This document shows positions 1 to 9,453 of a stretch of DNA of 64,000 nucleotides, in pieces. The notes below the pieces were generated by a model, which did no database searches, had not been told where the DNA came from, and was given only the letters and a program-made list of their open reading frames with translations. The DNA lies in contig NZ_LEKN01000013.1 of assembly GCF_009761395.1 (NCBI RefSeq), positions 124,001-188,000 of the forward strand, in the 5' to 3' direction. Position numbers and translations under genes: made by a program. The stretch is from Ursidibacter maritimus. Lineage in GTDB: Bacteria; Pseudomonadota; Gammaproteobacteria; Enterobacterales; Pasteurellaceae. Each line of letters opens with the position of its first letter. Position 1 is the stretch's first letter.

Positions 1-2106
1 TTCCACAACCTCTGTTGTTTCTGGAGCATTATTCAAATCTTTCATCGTTAAACGAATACGACCTTGGCGATCGATTTCAACCACTTTTACTTGAACTTCT
101 TGACCAACTTCTAAGTAATCAGCAACACGCTCAACTCGAGCATCAGTGATTTGAGAAATATGGACTAAACCTTCTTTACCACCAAGGATAGATACAAATG
201 CACCGAAATCAACTACACGCGTAACTTTACCCTTGTAGATTGCATTCACTTCAACTTCAGCAACAATTTCTTCAATACGTTCCATTACACGTTTTGCTGC
301 ATTATTATCTGTTGCGGCAATTTTTACTGTACCGTCATCATCAATATCAATTGATGTGCTAGTTTCTTCGGTTAATGCACGAATTGTCGCACCACCTTTA
401 CCAATCACATCTTTGATTTTCTTCGGATCAATTTTCATTGTATGGATACGCGGTGCAAAATCAGAAATATCTTCACGAGCAGTAGGAATAGCTTGTTCCA
501 TTACACCTAAAATATGTAAACGAGCACCTTTTGCTTGTTTTAAAGCGATACGCATAATTTCGGGGGTAATCCCTTCAATTTTAATATCCATTTGTAACGC
601 AGTTACCCCTTCACGAGTACCTGCTACTTTAAAGTCCATGTCGCCTAAATGATCTTCATCACCTAGAATATCTGAAAGAACAACGAATTTTTCTTCTTCT
701 TTCACTAAGCCCATTGCAATACCTGCAACAGCGGCTTTAATCGGCACGCCAGCATCCATTAACGCAAGAGATGCACCACATACAGATGCCATTGACGAAG
801 AACCATTTGATTCAGTAATTTCAGAAACCACACGCACTACATACGGGAATTCTTCAGCGGTTGGCATTACGGCTAACACACCACGTTTAGCTAGACGACC
901 GTGACCAATTTCACGACGTTTTGGTGAACCAATACGACCTGTTTCACCCACAGAATATGGAGGGAAGTTATAGTGAAATAAGAAACGGTCTGATTTTTCG
1001 CCCGTTAATTCATCAATAATCTGTGCATCACGTTCTGTACCAAGTGTTGCAACCGCTAACGCTTGCGTTTCGCCACGAGTAAAAATTGCAGAACCATGAG
1101 TACGAGGTAAAACACCTGTGCAAATATCTAATGCACGAACAGTATCTACCGTACGACCATCAATACGAGGCTCGCCTGCAATAATACGGCTACGAACGAT
1201 TTGACTTTCTAGTGCAGTAATAATATCAATAATTTTGCCTTCAGAAACACTTTCATCTTCAGCGGTTAGAGTCGCAATGACATCCGCTTTAACTGCATCA
1301 ATTTGCTCATAACGAGCTTGTTTTTCAACAATACGGTATGCTTCACCAATACGTGTTTCTGCTAATGCTTTAACTTTATTGATTAAATCTGTATTTGGCT
1401 CTGGAGCAACCCAATCCCAACGTGGTTTACCCGCTTCTTTTACAAATTCTTTGATGTTTTCAATAACAACTTGTTGTTGTTCGTGACCGAATACCACTGC
1501 TGCAAGCATTTGTTCTTCAGTTAAAATATCCGCTTCAGATTCAACCATTAAAACTGCTTTATCTGTCCCCGCCACAACTAAATCTAAACGGCTAATTTTT
1601 TGTTCTGCCATTGTTGGATTTAACACGAATTGGTCGTTAATAAAACCAACACGAGCTACACCAATTGGACCACTAAACGGCACGCCTGATAATGATAATG
1701 CTGCTGATGCACCAATCATTGCGACTAAATCTGGGCTAATTTGTGGATTGACAGAAACAACCGTTGCAATCACTTGAATTTCGTTGAAGAAGCCTTCAGG
1801 GAAAAGTGGGCGAACAGGACGGTCGATCAAACGAGCAATTAAAGTTTCGCCTTCAGAAGGGCGACCTTCACGTTTAAAGAAACCACCAGGAATACGACCT
1901 GCTGCATAAGTACGCTCTTGATAATCTACGGTTAATGGGAAGAAATCTTGCCCTTCTTTTACATCTTTTTTCGCTACAACAGTTACAAAAACCGTTGTAT
2001 CGTCCATACTCGCCATTACCGCTGCTGTTGCTTGACGAGCGATTGCACCTGTTTCTAATGTAACAGTATGCTGACCATATTTAAATTGTTTTACAATTGG
2101 AGTCAT
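1..2106 (-). CDS. pnp: Polyribonucleotide nucleotidyltransferase (PNPase), 3' end cut by window
   Basis: PNPase degrades RNA 3' to 5' by phosphorolysis and is a core part of the RNA degradosome. The reading frame starts [12 protein letters not shown] and stays open to base 1, giving 702 codons; the family is about 710 residues, so only a few C-terminal residues are missing. Visible landmarks are the first RNase PH core, the [12 protein letters not shown] motif near residue 395 in the second core, the catalytic-region aspartates in [12 protein letters not shown] near residue 480, a KH domain with [10 protein letters not shown] near residue 570, and the S1 domain reaching the window edge ([11 protein letters not shown]). 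The ATG is preceded by an AAGGAAATG-type ribosome site. The usual upstream partner rpsO is not here; the gene is divergent from oppA. Confidence 0.97.
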   Translation of the reverse strand, partial: MTPIVKQFKYGQHTVTLETGAIARQATAAVMASMDDTTVFVTVVAKKDVKEGQDFFPLTVDYQERTYAAGRIPGGFFKREGRPSEGETLIARLIDRPVRPLFPEGFFNEIQVIATVVSVNPQISPDLVAMIGASAALSLSGVPFSGPIGVARVGFINDQFVLNPTMAEQKISRLDLVVAGTDKAVLMVESEADILTEEQMLAAVVFGHEQQQVVIENIKEFVKEAGKPRWDWVAPEPNTDLINKVKALAETRIGEAYRIVEKQARYEQIDAVKADVIATLTAEDESVSEGKIIDIITALESQIVRSRIIAGEPRIDGRTVDTVRALDICTGVLPRTHGSAIFTRGETQALAVATLGTERDAQIIDELTGEKSDRFLFHYNFPPYSVGETGRIGSPKRREIGHGRLAKRGVLAVMPTAEEFPYVVRVVSEITESNGSSSMASVCGASLALMDAGVPIKAAVAGIAMGLVKEEEKFVVLSDILGDEDHLGDMDFKVAGTREGVTALQMDIKIEGITPEIMRIALKQAKGARLHILGVMEQAIPTAREDISDFAPRIHTMKIDPKKIKDVIGKGGATIRALTEETSTSIDIDDDGTVKIAATDNNAAKRVMERIEEIVAEVEVNAIYKGKVTRVVDFGAFVSILGGKEGLVHISQITDARVERVADYLEVGQEVQVKVVEIDRQGRIRLTMKDLNNAPETTEVVE

Positions 2107-2483
2107 TATTCATTTCCTTTAAGAATCTTTAGTTTTATCGTTTTATTTCTTAAAAATTGCGACTAGCAAAAATCATCTCATTGAATAAGATAACTTTTGA
2201 TAGCCGCCTCTTAAATATCTAGAAACAAAACTGGCATATTATACAGAAATTTAGATAAAAATCGCCTAGTATTTCGCAAATTTGCAAAATTTATTCTTCA
2301 AGTCACCGCTTTTACCTACCTATCTGTATCAATTTTATTTTAAATAAAAAATAAAATCGAAACCTACAATAAACCATTTACAGACTATGAAAAATAAGAT
2401 ATCTATATTGTGTCTTTCTGACAGAATTATCACAATTTAATAACAACTAAATTTGCAATATCGCTTGCAATAAGGATATTTTT
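2107..2483. other. Divergent intergenic region pnp / oppA
   Basis: This 377-base gap holds the promoter regions of both pnp (leftward) and oppA (rightward). It is very AT-rich. A good leftward -10 hexamer (TATAAT on the minus strand, 2243 down to 2238) is the clearest element. The oppA ribosome site (AAGGA, 2471-2475) is at the right end. I see no small ORF, RNA gene or repeat in it. Confidence 0.6.
2238..2266 (-). promoter_or_regulatory. Candidate pnp promoter (-10 TATAAT)
   Basis: The minus strand carries a perfect TATAAT at 2243-2238, about 130 bases before the pnp start. The -35 region at about 2261-2266 is a poor match, so only the -10 element is convincing. Confidence 0.35.
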
Positions 2484-4148
2484 ATGCAGAACACAGAACA
2501 CATTATGTGGGAAAAAACTCAAAAACTTGTCAAGTTATCTACTCTTACAGCATCTATTTTATTGGCATTATCACCTAGTGCTTTTGCCGCAAAAGTACCT
2601 GAAGGTGTTACCTTGGCTGATAAGCAAGAAGTTCGAATCCAAGCCACTGCAGAGCCAGCCACTTTAGATCCGCAAAAAATGGAAGGGTCATCTGAGAGCT
2701 ACTATGCACGTCAACTGTTGGAAGGGCTAGTGAATACCGATGATGAAGATAATATTATCCCTGGAGTTGCAGAACGTTGGGAATCTTCGGCTGATAGCCA
2801 AACTGTTACCTTCTATTTGCGTAAAAATGCTAAATGGTCAAACGGCGATCCTGTCACTGCCCACGACTTTGTTTATGCTTGGCAACGTTTAGTCGATCCT
2901 AAAACCGCCTCACCTTATGCAACCTACCTAGAATTTATGAAAATGGAAAATGTTGCAGACATCGTGGCAGGTAAAAAATCACCTGATACATTAGGGGTAA
3001 AAGCACTTGATGATTATACGTTACAATTAACATTGACTGCACCAGTTCCCTACGCTGCCGAGCTAACTCAACACACTTCACTCTATCCAGTACATAAAGC
3101 CACTGTTGAAAAATATGGGGATAATTGGACTCGTCCTGAACACTTCGTTGGAAACGGTGCATATAAACTTGGAGAGCGTATTCTGAATGAAAAAGTAGAT
3201 TTGGAACGTAGCTCGACTTACTGGAATAACGATGAAACAGTGATCAATAAAGCAACTATTTATATTTTAAATGAGAATGCTGCCATTGCCCGTTTCCGTA
3301 CAGGCGAAATTGATATTGCGAATGTACCTTCAACACTCTATAAAGATCCTAAATTCCGTCAGCAGTTTGACTCTCAAATCCATAATTCGCGCAAACTTGG
3401 AACATTTACCTATGAAATGAACCTTGCTAAAGCGCCATTTGATGATATTCGAGTACGTAAAGCCCTTGATCTTGCTTTAGAGCGTGAAGTAATTACCGAT
3501 AAAGTTCTCGGCTTTGGACAGATGCCAACTTATAGATTTACCCCAAATTATATTGGAGCAGGTGAAAAAATTAAGCAGCCTGAATATGCAAGTTGGACTC
3601 AACAACAACGTAATGAAGAAGCCAAAAAATTGTTAAAAGAAGCAGGTTATAGCAAGTCTAAACCGCTCAAAACCGAGCTACTGTATAACACCAATGAAGG
3701 CTTGAAAAATATTGCTGTTGCAGCCACTTCGATATGGAAGAAAAACTTAGATGGTATGGCTGATATTACACTTAGAAATATTGAGTGGAAAACCTTCCTA
3801 GATACCAAACAGCAAAAAAATTACACTTTAGCCTTTAGCGCTTGGATCGCAGATTATAATGATGCAAGCACCTTCTTAACTTACTATTTATCAAATAGTG
3901 AACAAAATAAAATTGGTTTCAAAAGTGAGAAATTTGATAAGCTAATCAACGACTCTTACTACGCAAAAACCCCAGAAGAGCGTGCTGAAATTTATGCTCA
4001 AGCAGAAGATGAATTGGGTAAACATCACCCATTTGTTGCTATTTATCACTATGCGGGCTTATTTATTAAAAATCCTAAATTGAAAGGATATGAAGGAAAA
4101 AGCCCACAAGGGGTTTACTTCTTGCGTGATCTTTATGTAGAAAAGTAA
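2484..4148 (+). CDS. oppA: Oligopeptide ABC transporter periplasmic binding protein
   Basis: This is a 554-residue solute-binding protein of the SBP_bac_5 (OppA) family, which binds peptides in the periplasm and delivers them to an OppBCDF permease. An N-terminal hydrophobic signal segment (about residues 15-35, ending ALSPSAFAA) is followed by the family's typical opening EPATLDPQ and WSNGDPVTAHDFVYAWQR. The start used here has AAGGA eight bases upstream; a second in-frame ATG lies at codon 8. No oppBCDF genes follow, so the gene is an orphan here and must use permease components encoded elsewhere. Related proteins in Pasteurellaceae can bind haem or glutathione, so the peptide substrate is inferred from the family. 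Confidence 0.9.
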   Translation: MQNTEHIMWEKTQKLVKLSTLTASILLALSPSAFAAKVPEGVTLADKQEVRIQATAEPATLDPQKMEGSSESYYARQLLEGLVNTDDEDNIIPGVAERWESSADSQTVTFYLRKNAKWSNGDPVTAHDFVYAWQRLVDPKTASPYATYLEFMKMENVADIVAGKKSPDTLGVKALDDYTLQLTLTAPVPYAAELTQHTSLYPVHKATVEKYGDNWTRPEHFVGNGAYKLGERILNEKVDLERSSTYWNNDETVINKATIYILNENAAIARFRTGEIDIANVPSTLYKDPKFRQQFDSQIHNSRKLGTFTYEMNLAKAPFDDIRVRKALDLALEREVITDKVLGFGQMPTYRFTPNYIGAGEKIKQPEYASWTQQQRNEEAKKLLKEAGYSKSKPLKTELLYNTNEGLKNIAVAATSIWKKNLDGMADITLRNIEWKTFLDTKQQKNYTLAFSAWIADYNDASTFLTYYLSNSEQNKIGFKSEKFDKLINDSYYAKTPEERAEIYAQAEDELGKHHPFVAIYHYAGLFIKNPKLKGYEGKSPQGVYFLRDLYVEK

Positions 4149-4170
4149 GCATCATCCTTTCATAATCAAT

Positions 4171-4220
4171 AATAAGCGGTTAGTTCCTTGCAAATTTTTG
4201 CAAAAAAGTGACCGCTTATT
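4171..4220 (+). terminator. Inverted uptake-signal pair, likely oppA terminator
   Basis: AATAAGCGGT (4171-4180) and its exact complement ACCGCTTATT (4211-4220) are the ends of two oppositely oriented uptake signals. They can pair 23 bases after the oppA stop, and the right arm runs into T-rich sequence. Confidence 0.6.
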
Positions 4221-4347
4221 TATTTGCATCAAGATAAACGAAAGAGCTCACATAAATTAGCAAAGTTAGATGAAAGTAATTTCAATGATCATAACAAAGG
4301 AAAAGCACACGATTATCCGTTATTTATCTAGTTGGAGAGTGTTAGAA

Positions 4348-4387
4348 AAAACTAACCGCTTAGTTATTCAACCAAGCGGTTAGTTTT
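4348..4387. terminator. 14-bp perfect inverted repeat between oppA and metS
   Basis: Arms 4348-4361 and 4374-4387 are perfectly complementary (14 bp) with a 12-base loop, and each contains the uptake-signal core AAGCGGT. The stem ends in A-run/T-run, so it can terminate transcription from both sides; it lies 17 bases past the metS stop. Confidence 0.75.
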
Positions 4388-4404
4388 ACTCAAAATTTTA
4401 CCCA

Positions 4405-4497
4405 TTATTCTTTAGGTAAACGAGCGACTGAGATGAAAAGCCCCCCCCAAATAATAATTAGGGCTGCTGACATCATAATAATTGCACTACCACTCAT
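4405..4497 (-). CDS. metS: MetS-like small subunit of the MetP methionine/alanine importer
   Basis: A 30-residue ORF starts [17 protein letters not shown] and ends ARLPKE. It is one predicted transmembrane helix followed by a short positive tail, the hallmark of the small subunits that partner NSS-family methionine/alanine transporters (MetS with MetP). Its ATG shares the last base of the metP stop codon (TAATG), so translation is probably coupled. It ends 17 bases before a strong hairpin. Codons 17-20 contain a run of eight G residues (eight C on the plus strand, 4441-4448), which is a slippage-prone tract. The assignment rests on size, helix, tail and position; I could not run a profile search. 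Confidence 0.75.
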   Translation of the reverse strand: MSGSAIIMMSAALIIIWGGLFISVARLPKE

Positions 4498-6014
4498 TAG
4501 TTATGCTCCTCAAATTTTGCTTCATTTTTCCATTCAATACGTGAAAGTAGGAAAGCAATAACAACTAAACCAATCGCCATTCCCCAACCAAATGTATTTA
4601 CAAACCAAGTTGGGTAGCCTTCATATCCTTCATTAATAACCTTATAAACTTCACTAAATAGCATATAACCGAGTACGATTGGAGTTACAATGCCTACGAC
4701 AATACGCCAAATAGCACCTAATTTATAGGATGAAGTTTGATTGATATGCTCGGATAAAATAGATAATTTCTTGCTAAATGCAATAGCAACAATAGAGAAG
4801 AATGCCACTGCAACAATACCAAAGCTATTTACAAATTTATCTAACACATCTAATACAGGTAAGCCCGTTGTTGTACCAAATAATGCGATAGAAATAATCG
4901 CCATTGGAATACCCACAACTAAGGTTGATTTTACACGTCCAAGTTGTAATTTATCCTGTACCGCAGCGATAATAACTTCTAACACAGAAACTAATGAAGT
5001 AATACCGGCAAAGAGTAACGAACCGAAGAATAACACGCCGATTGCTGAACCGAACGGTGCTTGGTCAATAATTGCTGGGAACGCAATAAAGGCTAGACCA
5101 ATACCAGAAGTAGCGACTTCACTCACTTCTTTACCTGCAGCTGCCGCCATAAAGCCAAGTGCCGCAAATACCCCGATACCCGCTAATAACTCAAAGCTAC
5201 TATTTGCAAAACCAACAACTAAACCAGATCCAGTTAAATCTGTTTTTTTCTTCAAGTAAGAAGCGTAAGTGATCATAATCCCAAAGCAGATAGAAAGAGA
5301 AAAGAAGATCTGACCGTAAGCTGCAATCCATACGCTCGGCTCTTTTAATTTTTCCCAGTTTGGCGTGAATAAAGCATTTAAGCCTTTCTCTGCACCTGGT
5401 AAGAAAAGAGCAGTAATCACTAATACCACAAACATAATGGTTAATAGTGGCATAAATAGTGCCGATGATTTACCAATTCCTTTTTGTACACCTAAAGCTA
5501 AGATTGCTAAAACTGCAACCCATACTGCAATAAGTGGCCCAGTTACAGTACCGACAAAATCAAAACCAACAGAAACGCCATCCGCCATTTGTAAGTATTC
5601 TTTAAAGAAGAAACTTGCAGGATCAGCTCCCCAAGCGCTATTTAAAGAGTAATAGGTATAACACGCAGCCCAACCAAGAATCACAGCATAGTAAATACCG
5701 ATAATGACATTGATTAAAACTTGCCACCAGCCGAAAGTTTCAAAACTCTTATTAAAACGACGAAACGCAAGCGGTGCAGAACCGCGATATTTATGTCCCA
5801 TTGCATAGTCTAAGAATAATAATGGAATACCTGCCGTTAATAGTGCAACAAGATAAGGAATAATAAATGCACCACCACCGTTATCATAAGTAACATATGG
5901 AAAACGCCAAATATTACCTAAACCAACAGCAGAGCCAATAGCTGCCAAAATAAATGCACCACGTCCAGAGAACGTTTCTCTGCTTGATGCATTAGATGAT
6001 TGAATATCAGACAC
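4497..6014 (-). CDS. metP: Sodium-dependent NSS-family transporter (MetP-like)
   Basis: This 505-residue protein belongs to the neurotransmitter:sodium symporter family (LeuT fold). The N-terminal signature [14 protein letters not shown], near residues 27-40, forms part of the sodium and substrate site, and about twelve hydrophobic segments follow. The start codon is GTG (complement of CAC at 6012-6014) with a GAGGG-type ribosome site upstream. The overlapping metS gene makes a methionine/alanine importer the most likely identity, since MetP proteins need such a small subunit. The exact substrate is inferred from this pairing; bacterial NSS proteins also include tyrosine and tryptophan transporters. 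Confidence 0.85.
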   Translation of the reverse strand: MSDIQSSNASSRETFSGRGAFILAAIGSAVGLGNIWRFPYVTYDNGGGAFIIPYLVALLTAGIPLLFLDYAMGHKYRGSAPLAFRRFNKSFETFGWWQVLINVIIGIYYAVILGWAACYTYYSLNSAWGADPASFFFKEYLQMADGVSVGFDFVGTVTGPLIAVWVAVLAILALGVQKGIGKSSALFMPLLTIMFVVLVITALFLPGAEKGLNALFTPNWEKLKEPSVWIAAYGQIFFSLSICFGIMITYASYLKKKTDLTGSGLVVGFANSSFELLAGIGVFAALGFMAAAAGKEVSEVATSGIGLAFIAFPAIIDQAPFGSAIGVLFFGSLLFAGITSLVSVLEVIIAAVQDKLQLGRVKSTLVVGIPMAIISIALFGTTTGLPVLDVLDKFVNSFGIVAVAFFSIVAIAFSKKLSILSEHINQTSSYKLGAIWRIVVGIVTPIVLGYMLFSEVYKVINEGYEGYPTWFVNTFGWGMAIGLVVIAFLLSRIEWKNEAKFEEHN

Positions 6015-6437
6015 AATAAAGCCCTCAAGAAAATGTAAGATTTAATGGTAATTGCGAAATATTCGCAATGGAGTGCAATATGCCGAATAATCTGAACAAA
6101 GTAAATAGTTAGAAATAAAATAGAATGGGTGATAAAGGCATAATTTAAAGTTTAAAAAACTGCAAATAAAAACAAAAATAGAATAATAACCCAAAATTTA
6201 ACAAATATTAGAGTGTTACACTAATTTACAATTATGCAATTAGCATAACAATTTTATTTATAAAATATCGAAATTCAATAATGAACGCCCCGATTTATTG
6301 CAAATTTTTCCCTAAATTGACCGCTTTATTTTTATTCCGAAAGATAAATTCAACATTGCTACCCTCTCTTGAACTGGAAAGATCTGGAAAAAACGTTATA
6401 ATTCGCACCCTTTTCTAACCAACCTTGTTTTACTTAT
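6015..6437. other. Divergent intergenic region metP / purine permease
   Basis: This 423-base AT-rich gap serves two divergent genes. A TATAAT hexamer at 6397-6402 lies 35 bases before the permease start. An uptake signal lies at about 6319-6326. I see no MetJ-like or PurR-like operator and no small ORF. Confidence 0.5.
6397..6402 (+). promoter_or_regulatory. -10 element of the purine permease promoter
   Basis: A perfect TATAAT lies 35 bases upstream of the permease ATG. No good -35 hexamer stands at 16-18 bases, so the promoter may be weak or activated. Confidence 0.45.
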
Positions 6438-7742
6438 ATGCAAAAACTTCTATACCCTGTTGATTCCAAACCACCATTTGGATTAACACTATTATTAGCT
6501 TCACAACATTTACTTGCAGCACTTGGTGGTATTATCGCTGTTCCACTTGTGCTAGGTAATGTATTACAACTTCCAACAGCAGATACGATCGTTTTAGTTA
6601 ATGCTGCCTTATTAGTGTCTGGCATCGTGACTATTATTCAGTGTCAAGGTGTCGGTCCAATCGGGCTACGCCTACCGAGCGTAATGGGAACAAGCTTTAC
6701 TTTCGTGGCTGCGGCTCTTGCCATTGGCTTTAGTGAATATGGTGTGGCAGGTATCCTTGGCTCATCATTAGTCGGCTCTTTAGTGATGATCATCGGCAGT
6801 TTCTTTATGCCTTATGTGCGTAAACTATTCCCACCTGTTGTGACTGGCGTTGTAGTAATGATGATCGGCTTAAGCCTTATTCCTGTTGCAGTGGACTGGT
6901 TCGCTGGTGGGCAGAAAGGCGACCCGAACTATGCAGATCCTGCTAATTTAGCAATGGCAACATTTGTATTAGTGCTAGTTGTTGCATTAGTACAATGGGG
7001 CAAGGGAATCTTCTCTGCTGCCGCTATCGTAATTGGTATTTTAGTTGGCTATCTCGTAGCACTCGCATTGGGTTGGATCAACTTTGATAGCGTAAAAAAT
7101 GCCGAACTCTTTGCGCTACCACAACCACTGCATTTTGGATTAGCATTTCCTATTTCTGGAATTATCGGAATGAGTATTGCTTACTTAGTAACCATTGTTG
7201 AATCAAGCGGTAACTTTTTAGCCCTAGGTAACGCAACACAAATGGAGATCACCGGTAAACATCTGCGTGGTGGTGTATTGTGCGACGGTTTAGGATCGGC
7301 CTTTGCTGCTGTAATGTCCACAACGCCATTCTCATCGTTCTCACAAAATATCGGCGTTATTTCACTAACAGGGGTTGCAAGCCGTTATGTCGTAACAATT
7401 ATGGGCGTTTTGCTAGTGTTAGCTGGTGTATTCCCTGTCTTTGGTGCATTGATTGTTTCAATTCCTATGCCAGTATTAGGTGGTGCAGGGTTAATGATGT
7501 TTGCAATGATTATTGCGGCAGGGATTCAAATGCTTGATAAAGTGGAACGTAGCAAACGTAATGGTTTAATTATTGCGATTTCTATAGGCTGTGGCTTAGC
7601 AGTCACCACTCGTCCTGAACTACTTGATAAGCTACCAAGTTTCTTCAAAGAGATCTTTGGCTCTGGTATTACCGTAGGTTCATTACTTGCACTTACGCTT
7701 AATTTGATTCTGCCACAAGATAAAGAACACTCTGAAAAATAA
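6438..7742 (+). CDS. NCS2-family purine (xanthine/uric acid type) permease
   Basis: This 434-residue inner-membrane protein is a nucleobase:cation symporter-2 with about 14 hydrophobic segments. The conserved N-terminal block HLLAALGGIIAVPLVLG, the TM3 block around GVGPIGLRLPSVMGTSF, the TM8 glutamate in IVESSGNF, the TM9 aspartate in CDGLGSAFA and the SFSQNIGVISLTGVASRYV region, with its QN pair, are all visible. The QN pair and the LTGVASRYV stretch match the xanthine/urate branch (XanP, PbuX, UacT) better than the uracil branch (UraA). The substrate within this branch cannot be fixed from sequence alone. It stands alone, divergent from metP and followed by a hairpin, then trxA. Confidence 0.85.
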   Translation: MQKLLYPVDSKPPFGLTLLLASQHLLAALGGIIAVPLVLGNVLQLPTADTIVLVNAALLVSGIVTIIQCQGVGPIGLRLPSVMGTSFTFVAAALAIGFSEYGVAGILGSSLVGSLVMIIGSFFMPYVRKLFPPVVTGVVVMMIGLSLIPVAVDWFAGGQKGDPNYADPANLAMATFVLVLVVALVQWGKGIFSAAAIVIGILVGYLVALALGWINFDSVKNAELFALPQPLHFGLAFPISGIIGMSIAYLVTIVESSGNFLALGNATQMEITGKHLRGGVLCDGLGSAFAAVMSTTPFSSFSQNIGVISLTGVASRYVVTIMGVLLVLAGVFPVFGALIVSIPMPVLGGAGLMMFAMIIAAGIQMLDKVERSKRNGLIIAISIGCGLAVTTRPELLDKLPSFFKEIFGSGITVGSLLALTLNLILPQDKEHSEK

Positions 7743-7756
7743 TCGCATCAATATCT

Positions 7757-7781
7757 ATTTCCTACTTGCAAAGTAGGAAAT
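7757..7781 (+). terminator. 11-bp hairpin after the purine permease
   Basis: Arms 7757-7767 and 7771-7781 pair perfectly around a 3-base loop, 15 bases after the stop. The sequence after it is not T-rich, so it may be a weak terminator or an RNA-stability hairpin. Confidence 0.5.
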
Positions 7782-7858
7782 AAATCTCTATCTTGTGCAA
7801 CCATATAACGCTTCATTGAATAGGAGCGTTTCTTTTTATCACTCAATAAGGAAACACT

Positions 7859-8173
7859 ATGAGCAAAGTAATTCATACCACTGACGCAACATTTGAACAA
7901 GACGTATTAAAATCAGATGTGCCTGTATTATTAGACTTTTGGGCACCTTGGTGTGGCCCTTGTCGTGCAATCGGCCCTGTATTAGATGATTTAGCGGAAC
8001 AAGTTGGTGGAAATGCACGCATCGTAAAAATGAATGTTGATGAAAACCAACAAGTACCTGCACAATTCGGCGTACGCAGTATCCCATTCTTACTTATTTT
8101 CAAAAATGGTGAAGTGGTAGCACAACAAGTTGGTGCTCAAAACTTACCTGCATTTTTAGAAAACTTAAAATAG
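7859..8173 (+). CDS. trxA: Thioredoxin 1
   Basis: Thioredoxin is the cytoplasmic dithiol reductant for ribonucleotide reductase and many other proteins. The 104-residue product carries the active site WCGPC at residues 31-35, the buried aspartate in LLDFW, and the cis-proline loop RSIPF near residue 73. Length and motifs are those of the standard family. An AAGGAAAC ribosome site precedes the ATG. It is a single-gene unit closed by a strong hairpin shared with the convergent metQ paralogue. Confidence 0.97.
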   Translation: MSKVIHTTDATFEQDVLKSDVPVLLDFWAPWCGPCRAIGPVLDDLAEQVGGNARIVKMNVDENQQVPAQFGVRSIPFLLIFKNGEVVAQQVGAQNLPAFLENLK

Positions 8174-8195
8174 TAGTTACAGTTTAATGATAAAT

Positions 8196-8232
8196 AAAAA
8201 ACATCTGTCCTAGTTTAGAACAGATGTTTTTT
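8196..8232. terminator. Bidirectional terminator between trxA and metQ
   Basis: Arms 8196-8208 and 8220-8232 are perfectly complementary (13 bp, 11-base loop), with an A-run on one side and a T-run on the other. It can therefore stop transcription of the convergent trxA and metQ genes from either direction. Confidence 0.9.
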
Positions 8233-8245
8233 CATAACTCGAAAA

Positions 8246-9040
8246 TTACCAACCTTTAATCATTGAACCCTTAAAGACTTCATTTGCTTTTTGGAATACT
8301 TCTTCTGATTGATAAGCTTTAACAAAATCTTTAACAATGTCTTTATCTTTATTATCAAGACGAGAAACAATTAGGTTCACATAGGGAGATTCTTTATCTT
8401 CCACAAAAATGCCGTCTTTGGTCGGAGTTAAACCAATTTGTCCTGCATAAGTGGTATTGATGATTGAGAACGCGACATCATCTAAAGTACGTGGTAGCAA
8501 TGGAGCATCCACTTCTTGAATATCTAAATTTTTTGGATTTTCAACAATATCCACTCGAGTTGAGAGTAAGTTTGTATTGTCTTTTAGTTTAATTAACCCT
8601 TGTTTTTCTAACAGAATTAACGAGCGACCTAAGTTGGTTGGATCATTTGGTAATGCAATTTTATCGCCGTCTTTTAACTCTTCAATTGACTTGATCTTTT
8701 TGGAATAAGCCGCAATTGGGTAAACGAAAGTATTCCCAACAGGTGTTAATTTATAACCTTTATCTGCAATTTGTTTATCCAAATAAGGTTTGTGCTGGAA
8801 TGCGTTCACATCAAGGTCTGCCTTGTTTAAGGCTTCATTCGGGGTTGCGTAGTCTGTGAAAATTACCAATTCAATATCACGATTGTATTTTTCTTTTGCT
8901 ACTTTTTTAGCAACTTCCATCACTTCGTGTTCTGGCCCTGAAATGACACCTACTTTTAATTTTTCAGCTTTATCATTACAAGCAGTGAGTGCAACCGTTG
9001 AGCTTAAAGTAATAAGCGTTAATAATTTTTTTAAATTCAT
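8246..9040 (-). CDS. MetQ-family substrate-binding lipoprotein (solitary paralogue)
   Basis: This 264-residue lipoprotein has a signal peptide ending in the lipobox LTAC (Cys21), then the family opening KVGVISGPEHEVMEVAKKVA and the conserved blocks [52 protein letters not shown] and ESPYVNLIV. These define the NlpA/MetQ family of D- and L-methionine (or related) binding lipoproteins. It is separate from the metNI operon at 34.9-39.2 kb, which has three further paralogues; its lipobox region (TACND) is closest to the copy at 34890-35684. No permease or MetJ box lies beside it, so it would have to share MetNI. Its ligand could differ from methionine. Confidence 0.9.
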   Translation of the reverse strand: MNLKKLLTLITLSSTVALTACNDKAEKLKVGVISGPEHEVMEVAKKVAKEKYNRDIELVIFTDYATPNEALNKADLDVNAFQHKPYLDKQIADKGYKLTPVGNTFVYPIAAYSKKIKSIEELKDGDKIALPNDPTNLGRSLILLEKQGLIKLKDNTNLLSTRVDIVENPKNLDIQEVDAPLLPRTLDDVAFSIINTTYAGQIGLTPTKDGIFVEDKESPYVNLIVSRLDNKDKDIVKDFVKAYQSEEVFQKANEVFKGSMIKGW

Positions 9041-9074
9041 TAGAATTTCCTTAAGTTAATAAAACGGTAATAAA

Positions 9075-9095
9075 TAAGCGGTATCTGACCGCTTA
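9075..9095 (-). terminator. Small inverted uptake-signal hairpin beside the metQ remnant
   Basis: TAAGCGGT (9075-9082) and ACCGCTTA (9088-9095) form an 8-bp stem with a 5-base loop. The same type of hairpin lies at the same place after the intact metQ at 34890, so it appears to be the remnant gene's original terminator. Confidence 0.6.
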
Positions 9096-9109
9096 CTATC
9101 ATCTTTAGA

Positions 9110-9361
9110 TTACCAACCTTTACAAACCCATCTTTAGAGAGTTTTAAGGTTTCTTGGTAAACTTTTTCAGTTTAGTTTGATTTCACGAAGTTTTGAATAA
9201 CTTCATTATTTTCATTTCCTTGGCGAATCACAATCAAATCAACATCAGGAGATTGTTTAGATTCTACAAATAAACATCTTTATCTGGACCTAAATCAATT
9301 GGAATCGCAAAGGTATTGTTAATAATAGCAAAATCTACATCATCAAGCACTCGTGTTAATA
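9110..9361 (-). pseudogene. Decayed 3' fragment of a metQ-type gene
   Basis: This stretch aligns base by base with the last third of the intact metQ paralogue at 34890-35150, starting at the shared stop codon and the DNA downstream of it. It keeps recognisable blocks, such as those encoding the FAIINNTFA region and the C-terminal FKG-VKGW, but it is broken. A CAA codon of the YQTEE motif has become TAA, at least two single-base deletions shift the frame (near 9118 and near 9273), and similarity stops abruptly near 9361. The 5' two thirds and the lipoprotein signal are gone. It lies between the intact solitary metQ and acrB. It is a dead duplicate, not a functional short gene. Confidence 0.85.
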
Positions 9362-9397
9362 ACCGCTAAATAATATAAAAATTGGTTGAATCATATA

Positions 9398-9432
9398 ATT
9401 TCCCCCAAATTTACAAAAAATCTGGGGGAAAT
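9398..9432 (-). terminator. Hairpin after acrB
   Basis: Arms 9398-9407 and 9423-9432 pair perfectly (10 bp with five G:C pairs). The hairpin lies 21 bases past the acrB stop and is the likely end of the acrRAB transcript. Confidence 0.65.
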
Positions 9433-9453
9433 GACCGCTTTTATGGAAGGATT

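Noticed and set aside
4741-5259. 172-codon ORF antisense to metP
   Set aside because: It mirrors a membrane-protein gene in another frame, with Thr/Asn/Pro-rich composition typical of shadow ORFs and no start signal.
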